From Piezodorus guildinii (lineage: Eukaryota > Arthropoda > Insecta > Hemiptera > Pentatomidae), in contig CM041297.1 of NCBI GenBank assembly GCA_023052935.1, positions 5,756,280 through 5,820,279 of the forward strand: a stretch of DNA of 64,000 nt, given 5' to 3'. Shown here piece after piece: positions 52,830 to 63,440 of the stretch. The notes beneath the pieces were generated by a model. The model had not been told where the DNA came from. It did not search any database and saw only the letters and a program-made list of their open reading frames with translations. Made by a program: the position numbers and the translations under genes. Each line of letters starts with the position of its first letter. Position 1 is the stretch's first letter.

Positions 52830-55800
52830 ACTGTACTGAACAATTACCCCAATTTAAAGATTTCTTAGGACAGACTTGGCTTATTGATACCGGCGCTTTA
52901 AAAAATTACATTAATCCACGTTCCGTACCCGAGGGAACTGAAATAAACTCGGAAGAATTTTTTGTCAAATCTCCTACCGGACGCGAAAAGGGCAATAATA
53001 CAGCATTAATTGACCTTGCTCCAAATCTGGGACTAGACAATCAATTTTTAGTTAAGTTTTATATACTTCCTGTTAGTAATAATTTTGATATACTATTAGG
53101 TTATGAAACAATGAAAGTTTTAGATATTAATATATTTAGTAGAAAAGAAAAAGTTTTTTTGTTAGATGGAAAACTGACAATTAATAATAATGGTTCTCTT
53201 GAGTATGTTGATACTAATAATGAAATTACTTATAATACTAATAATAATGATAATGATGAAATTAATAATAAATATGAAAATAATGGAATTAAAAATGCTA
53301 TTCAAACTAATAATAAAGTAAAATATAGCACTCCTAAAGATAAGTTTAATGATAAGAATAAAAATAATATTAGTACTAATTCTTATAAATGTAATGAAAT
53401 TAAAAATCTCATTCGCCATGAGCATATAGATAATGAGCATTTAAATAAATTAGTTAAACTTTTAAATAAATATCCTGCGATGATCAAAGACGAAAATGAT
53501 CCGCTTAAATCAACTAAATTGCTTAAGCATACTATAAATTTAAAAACGGATAAACCTATTTACAGTAGAAATTATCGATACCCACATCAATTTAGAGAAG
53601 ACATTTCGCGTGAAATCGATAAATTATTAAAATCTAATATTATACGTGAAAGTAAATCCCCATATAACTCACCGATTTGGGTGGTGCCAAAAAAGACCGA
53701 TGCTAGTGGGAAAAATAAAATTAGAATGGTCATTGACTATCGTAAATTGAATCAGGAAACTATTCCGGATAAATTTCCGTTACCTAATATCGAAGACCTT
53801 CTTAATCAATTAAATAAAGCCCAGATCTTTTCCACCATAGATTTAGCATCTGGTTTTCACCAAATCGAAATGGATGAGGAATCAATAGAAAAAACTGCCT
53901 TTTCTACAGAATCTGGTCACTATGAATTTCTTAGAATGCCATTTGGCCTTTGCAATGCTCCACCAACATTTCAAAGGGCCATGAATATGATGTTAGCAAA
54001 ACACCCTAATTGTTTAGTCTATATGGATGATATCATAATTTTTTCTAAAAATATTGAAGATCATATGAAACATTTAGAAATGGTTTTTGAAAAACTCACT
54101 TCACATTCACTTACTATCCAACTTGACAAAACTGAATTTTTAAAAACAGAACTCCCATTTTTAGGCTATATAGTTTCAAAAGATGGATTAAAAACCAACC
54201 CAGCTAAAATAGAAGCGATAGAAAATTTTCCCTTACCTACAAGTCATAAAAGTATAAAACAATTTCTTGGCATGACAGGGTATTATAGAAAATTTATACA
54301 AAACTATGCCCACATAGCCAAACCTCTCACTCAGTCTCTTCGGATTGAGGAAAAAGAGATTCGCCCAGCCTCTTATGAAGAAGCTTTTAATATTCTAAAA
54401 CAACATCTTTTAAATGCTCCCATACTTCAATTTCCTGATTGGGAACTCCCATTTATCTTAACAACTGATGCAAGCTCGGTAGCAATTGGAGCGGTCCTAT
54501 CACAGATTTCTGAATGTAGAGACCATCCTATAGGTTTTGCTTCCCGCACACTGTCCGATACAGAACAACGTTATTCGACTATCGAAAAAGAGCTGTTAGC
54601 AATTGTTTACGCTTGCAACCATTTCAAACCATATCTTTATGGAAAAAAGTTTGTGATACATACCGATCACAAACCATTGACTTGGCTGTTCACAATGAAG
54701 AACGCCAATGCTAGACTAATGAAATGGATATTCCAGCTTTCGGACTTCGAATTCGAAATTAAGCATATAGAAGGTAAAACCAACTATGTTGCAGATGCCC
54801 TTTCCAGAAATTCCCACTCGATTCACGCAATAGAAGAAATAGATTATAACGAATTAGATAGAATATTAGAAGAAACCTCTAATATGCCACTAGCTTCTTC
54901 CGACGAACTAGAGGAATTTCTTGAAGAATTCGACACACTAGGTAATAATGACCCTCCGCCTCCTAACATAGATAATGAGTTAGAAACCAGCAGTCTTGCT
55001 ACGGTTCATTCTCAAGACTCCTCCAACCAACAAATTTGGATAGTAGATCAGGATAAACCAATCAACATAGAAAAATTTCAAATCTTTGTACAACGCGGAA
55101 AAAAATCAATCCGTGCAGAGAAACCTTTTAATAAAACTAGATTTTACATAGAAACCGCGTATCCTTGGAGTACTGATTTAAATGAAATTCTAATCGAAAT
55201 ACTTAAACCTAATACTACTTATGGTGTTTTTTGCGAACCTAACGTGGAAACTGTTCGCAGTGAGTTTGAAGGCATATTTTTAAAAATTTCTCAAATTATT
55301 CAGGAAAATTACCCTTCTGTTAAAATAAAACGTTATAAAAAGAAATGTTTAGATATAACCAATTCTGAAGAACAATTAGAAATTATTAGTTCATACCACT
55401 TAGGAAAAACTTGTCACAGAGGTAGTTTAGAAACTTACGAAAAACTTAAAAGAGATTATTACTGGCCTCGAATGAAGGATACCATTACCGATTACTGTAA
55501 TAAATGTGAAGTATGTCGGAAAACTAAATATGACCGAAAACCAATAAAAACTAAATTTTGTGTTACACCAACTCCCGATAAACCATTCGAAGAACTAATG
55601 ATAGACACTTTACATTATGAGAAAAAGTTCATTATTACAATAGTAGATACCTTTTCTAAACGCCTTTTCGCTAGATTGACAGATGCTTGTAATTCAATAC
55701 AAGTTTCTGAAGTTATTATAGAATATTTAGAATTATATCCGTCTCCGGATCGTATAAAAATGGATAACGGTCGAGAGTACAAAAATAATTTAGTAGAAAA

Positions 55801-56407
55801 TTTACTTCGTTCCCAAGGCATTGAACCTTATTACGTTACTCCTAACCATCCCAACTCCCTAGGACTCCTTAATAGAACACATTCAACATTAATTGAAATA
55901 TTGCGGAATTTACATGAATCACAATCCAATATAAAATTAAAAAAGAGACTAAGCCTTGCAGTAATTGCATTTAATAATAGTCTAAATCAACAATTAAAAT
56001 TAACCCCTAATGAAATCACTTTTGGAACTATCAAAGAAAAAATCAATACAGCTCCTATAACAGAAAAACTTGTGGAACAATACCATAATAATCTTAAACT
56101 ACTTCATGAACAAATCAAAACAAATATAAATAAAGAAAAACAAACCCGAACAGAAGCACTTAACCAAAACAGGGAAGATCCAAACATTCCTGATAATACC
56201 TATGCTAGAGCGCGAACTAAAAATAAAAACGATAACCCCTTTAAACCAGTATATAAAATGAAAGACAAAAATAAAGAAATATTAGTTCATTCTGACAATA
56301 TTCAAAGACAGCGTAAAACTTATAGGAATAAAACACAACCTCACACATCATATGTTTCAGATAATGAAGATGATGGTAGTGATACTCCTTCTATGGATAT
56401 CTCCTAA
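52784..56407 (+). CDS. pol: Errantivirus Pol: protease, reverse transcriptase, RNase H, integrase
   Basis: About 1207 codons in the -1 frame relative to gag. Residues are counted from 52784. Protease: WLIDTGA with the catalytic DTG at 35-37. Reverse transcriptase: IRMVIDYRKLN, FSTIDLASGFHQIEM, FLRMPFGLCNAP and the catalytic VYMDD at about 413-416. RNase H: TTDASSVAIGAVLSQ with its Asp at about 562, a STIEKELLAIVYA block and HTDHKPL. Integrase: zinc-binding H-x5-H (from about 872) with NKCEVC; catalytic Asp at about 941 (LMIDTL) and 994 (KMDNGREY). Exactly 35 residues after the second Asp, where Glu is required, there is Asn (codon AAT at 55871-55873). No stop or frameshift is seen. The C-terminal tail is basic and overlaps the env start. 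The first ATG in this frame is only at 53111, so expression must be by frameshift from gag. Confidence 0.94.
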   Translation, partial: FFRGQSTGHIPEYPLNCTEQLPQFKDFLGQTWLIDTGALKNYINPRSVPEGTEINSEEFFVKSPTGREKGNNTALIDLAPNLGLDNQFLVKFYILPVSNNFDILLGYETMKVLDINIFSRKEKVFLLDGKLTINNNGSLEYVDTNNEITYNTNNNDNDEINNKYENNGIKNAIQTNNKVKYSTPKDKFNDKNKNNISTNSYKCNEIKNLIRHEHIDNEHLNKLVKLLNKYPAMIKDENDPLKSTKLLKHTINLKTDKPIYSRNYRYPHQFREDISREIDKLLKSNIIRESKSPYNSPIWVVPKKTDASGKNKIRMVIDYRKLNQETIPDKFPLPNIEDLLNQLNKAQIFSTIDLASGFHQIEMDEESIEKTAFSTESGHYEFLRMPFGLCNAPPTFQRAMNMMLAKHPNCLVYMDDIIIFSKNIEDHMKHLEMVFEKLTSHSLTIQLDKTEFLKTELPFLGYIVSKDGLKTNPAKIEAIENFPLPTSHKSIKQFLGMTGYYRKFIQNYAHIAKPLTQSLRIEEKEIRPASYEEAFNILKQHLLNAPILQFPDWELPFILTTDASSVAIGAVLSQISECRDHPIGFASRTLSDTEQRYSTIEKELLAIVYACNHFKPYLYGKKFVIHTDHKPLTWLFTMKNANARLMKWIFQLSDFEFEIKHIEGKTNYVADALSRNSHSIHAIEEIDYNELDRILEETSNMPLASSDELEEFLEEFDTLGNNDPPPPNIDNELETSSLATVHSQDSSNQQIWIVDQDKPINIEKFQIFVQRGKKSIRAEKPFNKTRFYIETAYPWSTDLNEILIEILKPNTTYGVFCEPNVETVRSEFEGIFLKISQIIQENYPSVKIKRYKKKCLDITNSEEQLEIISSYHLGKTCHRGSLETYEKLKRDYYWPRMKDTITDYCNKCEVCRKTKYDRKPIKTKFCVTPTPDKPFEELMIDTLHYEKKFIITIVDTFSKRLFARLTDACNSIQVSEVIIEYLELYPSPDRIKMDNGREYKNNLVENLLRSQGIEPYYVTPNHPNSLGLLNRTHSTLIEILRNLHESQSNIKLKKRLSLAVIAFNNSLNQQLKLTPNEITFGTIKEKINTAPITEKLVEQYHNNLKLLHEQIKTNINKEKQTRTEALNQNREDPNIPDNTYARARTKNKNDNPFKPVYKMKDKNKEILVHSDNIQRQRKTYRNKTQPHTSYVSDNEDDGSDTPSMDIS

Positions 56408-57902
56408 TATTTCAGCATACGAAATAACGGACTTAACTCATGCACCAGGTATAACTGCAATAAAAATGCCTTCAGCATTTACATTAGACAAATATCACAC
56501 TTTAATTCACTATATCAATTTCACCCACTTGAAAGATGAATTGACATTAGCAGAACAAAATTTGGAATCTTTCAAGAGTAGTTCTACTTTCGACACAGTA
56601 AATAGACAATTACAATTCGTAAAATCTAAAATTGAATCCTTAATTAGTATGCCACAAACTAACAGACATAAACGAGGACTTATAAACGGTATAGGAACCG
56701 CCATTAAATGGATCACTGGCAATCTAGATGCCTCCGATAAGGATCATTATGATCAAATTATTTCAAAATTAGAAAAGAATTCTTATCACATAGAACATAA
56801 TGTCGAACAAGAAATTTTGTACAACAAAAAATTAATTGAAACCTTTAGAAACGATATATTAATATTAAATAAAAATAATGAGCGTGCCGCAAAATTAATC
56901 AATTCTTTGGACATGGCAACAATAACTGCTCACTTGAACGAACTGTATTCTATTATTAACTATATCACTTTGAGAACACTAGACATTGAAAACTCTCTGG
57001 AATTTTGTGAATTAGGAATATTACACTCCAGCATGTTAACTCAAGCTGATATATCATATTTACTAAAACGTAACATATCTTTAATTTCAACTGAATTGGA
57101 AACACTGTGGCAAATCAGCAAAACTAGATGTTCAATTAAAAATAATATAATTCACTACTTTATATCAATTCCTTTGAAAACTAAAACGTATAGTACTATG
57201 TATCTTCTTCCAATTCCTGTATTACACAACAGAACATTTGTAACAACTTTAACACCTAATAAACTTGTATTATTAAATAAGAATAAAACCTTTACAGGTA
57301 ACTGTACATATATTAACTCTTATTATTATTGTATAAATGTTAAAGAAACAAACAACAATTGTACAAAAAATCTACTAACAAATAGTTTTAAAAATTGTAT
57401 TACATCTAGTATTAAGGTGAATTCTTTTATTAAATATATTGATGATATAGATTATTACCTTAGTTTTAATATAAGCTATGTAACTTTAGAAGATAAGGCT
57501 TCCCATCCCATTTTTTTACCTTTAACTGCCTTAATTAAACTAAAACAAAATGAAACTTTGTTACAATGCCCTAGACCTAATACTGTAGTTATAGATTCAA
57601 AGATTATTAAATTAGAAAATACTATTAGTAACCCTGTACTCTTAAACATGTCATTTGATGTACTTGAACTACCACCTAATCAATCTGTTACCCTAGAAGA
57701 CTTAGATTATATCTCCTTTATAGAAACTGATTATTACTTGTATGTTCTTAGTTTTATTATTTTATATCTTTTTATGTATAATATCTATATTCTTATCCTT
57801 ACTCATTGTAAATGTACCTCAAGGACTCAACCATTGGACAACAACATAGAACATGTCCAGCTACCTCAAATATTTAATCCTTGGACTTTGCCTAAAAATT
57901 AA
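56352..57902 (+). CDS. env: Errantivirus envelope glycoprotein
   Basis: 516 codons from the first ATG; the ATG at 56364 is more likely the true start because it follows an acceptor-like TATGTTTCAG ending at 56360 and opens directly with a signal peptide (MMVVILLLWISPNISA). A furin-type site RHKR (residues 105-108) precedes GLINGIGTAIKWITGNLD, the fusion-peptide signature shared by insect errantivirus Env and baculovirus F proteins. A coiled-coil-like region follows, several NxS/NxT sites lie in the ectodomain, and a hydrophobic anchor is at about 460-484, with a tail of about 30 residues. It overlaps the end of pol by 56 bp in another frame and is presumably made from a spliced mRNA. No disabling change is visible. 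Confidence 0.92.
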   Translation: MFQIMKMMVVILLLWISPNISAYEITDLTHAPGITAIKMPSAFTLDKYHTLIHYINFTHLKDELTLAEQNLESFKSSSTFDTVNRQLQFVKSKIESLISMPQTNRHKRGLINGIGTAIKWITGNLDASDKDHYDQIISKLEKNSYHIEHNVEQEILYNKKLIETFRNDILILNKNNERAAKLINSLDMATITAHLNELYSIINYITLRTLDIENSLEFCELGILHSSMLTQADISYLLKRNISLISTELETLWQISKTRCSIKNNIIHYFISIPLKTKTYSTMYLLPIPVLHNRTFVTTLTPNKLVLLNKNKTFTGNCTYINSYYYCINVKETNNNCTKNLLTNSFKNCITSSIKVNSFIKYIDDIDYYLSFNISYVTLEDKASHPIFLPLTALIKLKQNETLLQCPRPNTVVIDSKIIKLENTISNPVLLNMSFDVLELPPNQSVTLEDLDYISFIETDYYLYVLSFIILYLFMYNIYILILTHCKCTSRTQPLDNNIEHVQLPQIFNPWTLPKN

Positions 57903-57925
57903 TGCTCTCCGGAGTTTCGCATCTT

Positions 57926-57936
57926 GCGAAGGGAGG
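57926..57936 (+). other. Polypurine tract
   Basis: GCGAAGGGAGG immediately before the 3' LTR, the expected primer site for plus-strand DNA synthesis. Confidence 0.85.
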
Positions 57937-58163
57937 AGTTAAGGTACAAAACCCTACATCCCTGAATCAGCACTTTCCCCCTCCTTCTAGTATTGTATAA
58001 ATATCCCTTCTAGAGATGTAACCATTCATTCTAGCCACTCTAGCCATTCAAGTAGATCTAGATAGTAGTTTAGTTCTTTGTAAATAGTAGTGTAGTGCTT
58101 GTAACATTTTGTTTTTACCAATAAAGTTTTTTTAAGTTCATCGAGCGGTTAAGTTCTTTATCT
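57937..58163 (+). repeat. 3' LTR
   Basis: 227 bp, base-for-base the same as 50986-51212 in my reading, including the run of seven T before AAGTTCATCG. Confidence 0.95.
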
Positions 58164-58819
58164 GTCCCCTGAGTCCGAATAACCAAGTCCCGCAAAAAGG
58201 TCTGTGTGTGTGTGTGTGTGGTAACGAAAAGTCCTATGAAACGGAAATCGCATATTTGAGACCATTATACGCCCGAGATGTTACAAAATCTTTTTAATAA
58301 AAAATCGGCTAACCAGAAGAGCCACTTTATACCATGCAAATTGCACCTTTTTATGATTTTCTCAAAAACGGTTCCGACAATTTTGATTAAACTCGCTGAC
58401 AGGGCTTAAATGCCGATATTTTAAATTTTCTTCCTCTAAAGTACCTTTAATTTTGTTGATTCTATAAAAATAACTATATTATCTTGTTACCACAGATGAA
58501 AAACAGGTAAATATATATATTGAATTCGATACCCAACTAAAGGAGAAAACAGAAAAAATATTGTTTTAATGCAATTTTTTTTTATTTTGAACATAAGAAC
58601 AGTAATATACATGTATGATATACCGTTGGAAAGCTAAAGATTTTAGAAAAAATATTATCTCATACACAAGCTTTTAAAAGTTAATGAGAGTGACAAGAAG
58701 CCGATAAAACTAAGTGATTGTTTTAGATAATAATATAATAGATTTTTTAATAAAACACAAGTTTTTTATAGAAATTCAATCTAATTAATTCTTTAATAGT
58801 TTCACTAATTTAATAATAG

Positions 58820-58968
58820 AAATAAAAAATCCCTCCTCATCCTTTCGGCGAACACGTAAAGTTCCTAATCTGTGCGATGTCGGGTACTCGTTAAAGATTC
58901 CTACCCATAATTAAACTTGAACTAACCACAGTAGTGTAAAGTGACGTTAAATGAATAAACAAAAAAGC
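58820..58968 (+). mobile_element. SINE A 3' fragment
   Basis: AAAAAATCCCTCCTCATCC, CTGTGCGATGTCGGGTACTCG and GTGACGTTAAATGAATAAAC are the SINE A body and tail; the head is missing. Confidence 0.7.
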
Positions 58969-59002
58969 CCCTGAATCTTCACTCATTTACTTGTATTTCT
59001 TC

Positions 59003-59104
<102 letters not shown>

Positions 59105-59264
59105 TGTAGATATGAGTAGCTTTGAATCGCCTTTTTTATCTTGAGAGTGGTTGCATAAGGCGTTGACTCATCGCCGATTGCCTGGCACGGCTGGGTACCA
59201 CAATTACAATTAATTTTCTGTTGTTGAAATGTGCCTTGGTCATAGATATGTTTAAGAGTAGTTT

Positions 59265-59542
59265 TGGGATCACTTGTAGCTGGGTGGCTAGCGTAACAGC
59301 CTCCCATGCCAAAGGTCACGGGTTCAACTCCGCAGGTGGTCCTAGGATTTTTTAAAGGGAGTAAAAAATCCTTAGTTACGCCGTCCTTCGGAGGGGACGT
59401 TAAAAGGTGGTCCCGAGCCTGTGCGATGTCAGGTACTCGTTAAATATTCCTATCCTAATAAAACCTGGATAGGCAAAATTTAGGACTTCCACTGTAGCAT
59501 CGTCCGATTAGCCATAGTAGCATAAAGTGACGTTAAATAAAT
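59265..59542 (+). mobile_element. SINE A copy with 11-bp target-site duplication, just upstream of a kinase exon
   Basis: Head GGGATCACTTGTAGCTGGGTGG, box B GGGTTCAACTCCG, complete body and tail. AAGAGTAGTTT flanks it (59254-59264 and 59543-59553). It ends about 55 bp before the exon at 59599, between the exon and any upstream exon. Confidence 0.93.
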
Positions 59543-59598
59543 AAGAGTAGTTTGATGTTCTTCTAGTTTTTCATTTTTGTTTGTTTTCTCTTTTGCAG

Positions 59599-59748
59599 AA
59601 TAAGCTTCTAGAGCAGAAGAAACTGGGACTCGGGATGGTCTACCTTCCAGGCGAGTGGGGAATGGGGGAACGAGAGAGAAGGTCCCAGCTGGAGCTCATG
59701 ATCGGCGACAGCGATAAGGAAGTAGCGCTCCTTCCCTTGAACAACCAG
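59599..59748 (+). CDS. Inositol hexakisphosphate kinase, internal N-terminal exon (partial gene)
   Basis: A pyrimidine-rich tract ending TTTTGCAG precedes the exon and CAG/GTCAGT follows it. The 50 codons in phase 0 begin NKLLEQKKLGLGMVYLPGEW and end EVALLPLNNQ. Joined in phase to the exon at 63825, the LNNQ-VGGHT junction is where IP6 kinases have an H/N-Q-VGGH sequence, so I assign both exons to the same gene. IP6 kinases phosphorylate InsP6 to the pyrophosphate InsP7. The first part of this exon is the poorly conserved N-terminal region. A start codon must lie upstream, or the internal ATG (GMVYL) could be used in an alternative transcript. No upstream exon was identified in the window. 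Confidence 0.8.
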
Positions 59749-60359
59749 GTCAGTATTAGAGTATCTCATCGGCAGAGCATGCGCGCTAAGCTTTGTCCGT
59801 CCCGGAACCAGTAACTCGTATAGTGTTGGAATGAAGGGATGTTGAAATAAGTAGAAAATTGGTAGCAGTTTTTTTTTTTTTCCATTTGACCATTAAAGAC
59901 AGAATATGCCTTAGGTCTTGTTTATATTGAAAGCGATTTAATTTGTTAGGTTGGTCTTAGGTAGCGAGTTACCTATCTGGAAACTGGTATTAAAGGGTAC
60001 CACCGTACAGCCGGAAAGGAGGCTAGTCAGACAAGCGTCTAAAAGCTGTGAACTATGTTGCTCTCACGAGCGGAATCTAGCGCCTTTTACGATAACTACA
60101 TGTGAAAGATTGATAAATGAGTAGCCAGCTATAGGTGAAAACAGTAAAAATGTTCTTTTATTTTCTTGTAGATACACGGGTTAAATAAATAAGTGAAATA
60201 AAGGAAAGATAAAAGGAATAAAACAACAGAAAAAAGGCAACAGTTGGCGAGAGGTTACAATGGATTTGCCACTAAAAAATATAATAGAGATTCTACACTA
60301 ATAAAATACAGAAAATAAAATAAGAAATAGTTAACTGCTTCAAATAAATATGGAAAAAA

Positions 60360-61108
60360 TCTGGTGCGAGCAACTCACGACTTTCACTTACCTCCGTTTT
60401 GAAAATCGATTAAATTTTTTTTCAAATACGGTTAGAGATAAAAATTATTGAAACTATTAAAGAATTAATTAAATTGAATTTCTATAGAAAAATGTGTTTT
60501 AATAAAAGATCAATTATATTATCATCTCAAATAATCAGTTAGTTTTATCGGCTTTTTATCACTCTCTATCAACTTTTAAAAGCTTGTGTATGAGATAATA
60601 TTTTTGCTAAAATCTCAAGCTTTCCAACGGTATATTATACATGTATATTACTGTTCTTATGTTCGAAAACAAAAAATTGCATTAAAAAAATATTTTTTCA
60701 GTTTTCTCTCTTAGTTGTTTTTCAAATTCACACAACTTACCTATTTAGCTGTTATTTATTAATGCTAACAAGATAATAAAGTTATTTTTATAGAATCAAC
60801 AAAATTAAAGGTACTTTAGAGGAACAAAATTTAAAATATCGGCATTTAAGCCCTGCCAGACTATTTTAATCAGAATGAAACCTACATGATATTAAAGCCC
60901 AATTAATTTTACATCCATATAGCAAGTTTAATCAAAATCGTCGGAACCGTTTTTGAGAAAATCGAAAAAAGGTGCCAAACGCATGGTATAATGTGGCTCT
61001 TCTGGTAAGCTCGTTTAGGTGAAAAAGATTTTGTAACATCTCGGGCATATATTTGTTTTAAATATGAAATTTTAGTTTCATAGAACTGTTTTTTCTGCCC
61101 GGGAGTTA

Positions 61109-61172
<64 letters not shown>

Positions 61173-61282
61173 CTTTTTGAACTTGGTTATTTGAACTCAG
61201 GGTATAAACTAAAACGTGTATTTCCGTTGAAAATTTTCACGATCGCAATACTTTCCCTTACTATATATAGTAAGTGAAAGTA
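60360..61282 (+). mobile_element. Complete family H copy in the kinase intron
   Basis: From ATCTGGTGCGAGCAACTCACG to ATAGTAAGTGAAAGTAAAAA. Its internal CA microsatellite (about 61110-61169) is greatly expanded compared with other copies. Confidence 0.9.
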
Positions 61283-62279
61283 AAAAAATATATCTTTAAA
61301 GCAGTGACAAATCCATTTGACATAACCTCTTTGCACAGACCAGCTGCTCTTTATAACCTCACTCCATCACACATGTGAGGCCTGTCACACTTAACGTTTT
61401 TTTTTAAAAGATTTTTCATAGGTTTTATTTGTTTTCCTAGAGTCTGTTTAGGATATTTAATAAATAGAAAATAAATTCTTTATTATACTGAGACATGTCT
61501 CTTTACAATAAAATATATAGAATGTACAAAATGTGCTTTGGAGTCTTAGAGTAAATTATATTCATATTAACAAGTTAATAATTACTGATATAAAATAGAC
61601 ATATTATTTAAATGAGAAGTAAACAACAACAAAAAATATTTACAATTCTATTGAATCGAGATAGTGATTAAATATGCGGGATTTGAAAGTAGAAAGAGAG
61701 TTGGAGTGAAGGATGGAAGAAAGGATAGAATACCATAGGATTGAGGATCAAATGAGAAAGGATTTGTCGAAATTAGCAGTTCAGTGGGCAGTATTTACTT
61801 GTCCATTACAACTTTTCAAGTATTCTCTTAGTCATATATTCACTATTACCTTTGGGAAAAGTTTTTTTTTAACTAAAAAGCACTTAATATCAAAGCTTCA
61901 AGAGTACAACCTTATCCCTGTTTGGTGTCCAACATGGCGATCTAGTTATTGAAGAAAAATAGAACAAAGATTTAGTGCAAAGGTCGCTAGGTATAGCTAG
62001 AGTAATTTAAAAAGGGTGTGAACATGGATCATCCAGTTACTTAAAAAGGCGCGTGATACCGCTAGATACCAAGTGACAAAAGTCATAGCTTTTAGATGAT
62101 AGTAAAGCGAGAGCTTTTAAGAGTTCACAAAAGTAGTTGGGAAGGAAAAATGCATGATTTTTTAAAAATAAAATTAGACAGATAATTTCCCCCCCTCCCC
62201 TCCCCCCCCAGTTAGCATGGCAGCCCTTGGTCGCACAGTTTGGTTTCCTAACTCCTGGACCCACATACAGGGAGGGGAG
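61283..62279. other. Unassigned intron sequence
   Basis: A+T-rich with small ORFs and no recognised repeat; a C-rich run lies at 62190-62210. Confidence 0.4.
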
Positions 62280-62418
62280 AGAGAGGGATGTTGTGAGTAA
62301 GCCCCCTTGTAACTATATTCTTTATATTTTTGAAAAAGTCTTCCCGGAACTGGGATTAAAACTCGTATTTGGCCTGGTAGGCAAGCACGCTACCAACACA
62401 GGCACAAGGCTCCCCTAA
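62280..62418 (-). mobile_element. Possible tRNA-derived SINE head
   Basis: On the minus strand GTTGGTAGCGTGCTTGCC and GAGTTTTAATCCCAG look like Pol III boxes A and B with the right spacing. Its family is not represented elsewhere in the window. Confidence 0.35.
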
Positions 62419-63020
62419 GTCAAATTACATCAGATATTATCTCAAAAAATCCTATATTATCTTTTTAAAAAACCTCACAAAACTATATGATTCATATATA
62501 TAAATTATGAAAATATGTTGGTTTTTTAATTTTAGAAACACCATTTTAAGAAATTATAAATTTTTTCCCCGACTAGTCCACCTATGTAGGAAGATGTAAA
62601 ATCGATCATTTATTTGCATATGTTTTCCTCTGTTCTTTTAAGAGATTTGACCTGTTGTTATTATGAATCTTTTACTTTCATGATTCAGTAAATATTTTAG
62701 ATTCCCTGTCTTTCATGGTTTCCTCTGATATCCTCAGGTCTTCTTGCACTTGTATAAACCATTTGCTTCTTACTTTATTCTTAAGCTAGTGTCAATCAAA
62801 CAAATTTGCCAGATGCTTTTGGTTTCTAATGTAGAATTGGATCTGTACTAAATGGAACAAACTTATGATGGAAAATGTTCATAACAGTTCTGTACCAACA
62901 CAGGGAGTTAAACTATAATCAAACCTTCTGGCGTGTGCGCAGGATTTGGTTATAAAATTTATTAGTTATTTCTAAATGGTTTTATATGTACATCATTTCC
63001 CAATCTATATCTGAACTTAT
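62419..63020. other. Unassigned intron sequence
   Basis: A+T-rich, no gene or known repeat recognised. Confidence 0.4.
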
Positions 63021-63024
63021 ATTT

Positions 63025-63440
63025 AGTCACTTCTTCTTCTTGTGGTGCCTATGCATTACGGATGTTGGCAATCGTCATGGCAATGCATACTTTATCAACT
63101 GCTGTACGGTAAGGCCTCTAAACAAATAACGCAAGTTCTTCAAATACGATATCCTTTGCCTACCAGCGCGATGCCCTCCACCTTGACCTGGAGAATCAGC
63201 TATAAAAAGTTATACCACTCACTGTTTTTCATTATGTGTCCCAAATATTCCAGCTTACATGTTTTTATTAAAAGCAGCAGCTTTCTGTCTACCCATTCTT
63301 TCTAAAACACTAAGATTGGTGATATGATCAGTCCATGGGGTTCTTAAAATACATCGGTACAATCTAGCCACATCTGAAACAATTGAAGTATTGAAAAAGA
63401 AGCTTCAGTTTGAGTCCAGGATTCGGCCCTAATAATTAAT
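63025..63440 (-). pseudogene. LINE C-terminal fragment, antisense in the kinase intron
   Basis: Minus-strand text decodes, with stops and frame changes, to RTPWTDHITNLSVLERMGR, then ..YLEYLGHIM-like wording and LILQVKVEGIALVGK, and ends near a MHCHDDCQH stretch. This order is familiar from the C-terminal end of RTE-like polymerases in arthropods. Fully decayed. Confidence 0.7.

Larger units (their letters stand above)
50986..58163 (+). mobile_element. Complete errantivirus-type LTR retroelement (Ty3/gypsy group with env)
   Basis: 7178 bp with all expected parts in order: LTR, tRNA primer site, gag, pol in the -1 frame (protease, reverse transcriptase, RNase H, integrase), env, polypurine tract, LTR. 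The LTR ends AGTTA and TATCT form the short imperfect inverted repeat typical of gypsy-like elements. The LTRs show no difference by eye and every ORF is open, so it is a very recent insertion. The target duplication is GTC, one base short of the usual four. The integrase has an unusual residue (see pol). It is an endogenous insect retroelement; infectivity cannot be inferred from sequence. Confidence 0.96.
50892..58808 (-). mobile_element. Family H copy interrupted by the errantivirus
   Basis: The left piece (50892-50985) ends in CACGTTTTAGGGTC and the right piece (58164-58808) starts GTCCCCTGAGTCCG. Together they give the uninterrupted TTTTAGGGTCCCCTGAGTCC found in the copy near 14600, so the retroelement inserted here and duplicated GTC. 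The right piece runs to about GTTTCACTAATTTAATAATA, where a SINE A fragment replaces the 5' end. Confidence 0.9.

Noticed and set aside
53162..53440. Antisense ORF within pol and others at 52194-52418, 51866-52072, 55615-55821 and 56510-56722
   Set aside because: Shadow frames of the A-rich retroelement genes; no domain, and the sense frames are clearly coding.
50986..58163. An infectious exogenous virus
   Set aside because: It is integrated with LTRs and a target duplication; an env gene alone does not show infectivity, and the integrase has an atypical catalytic residue.
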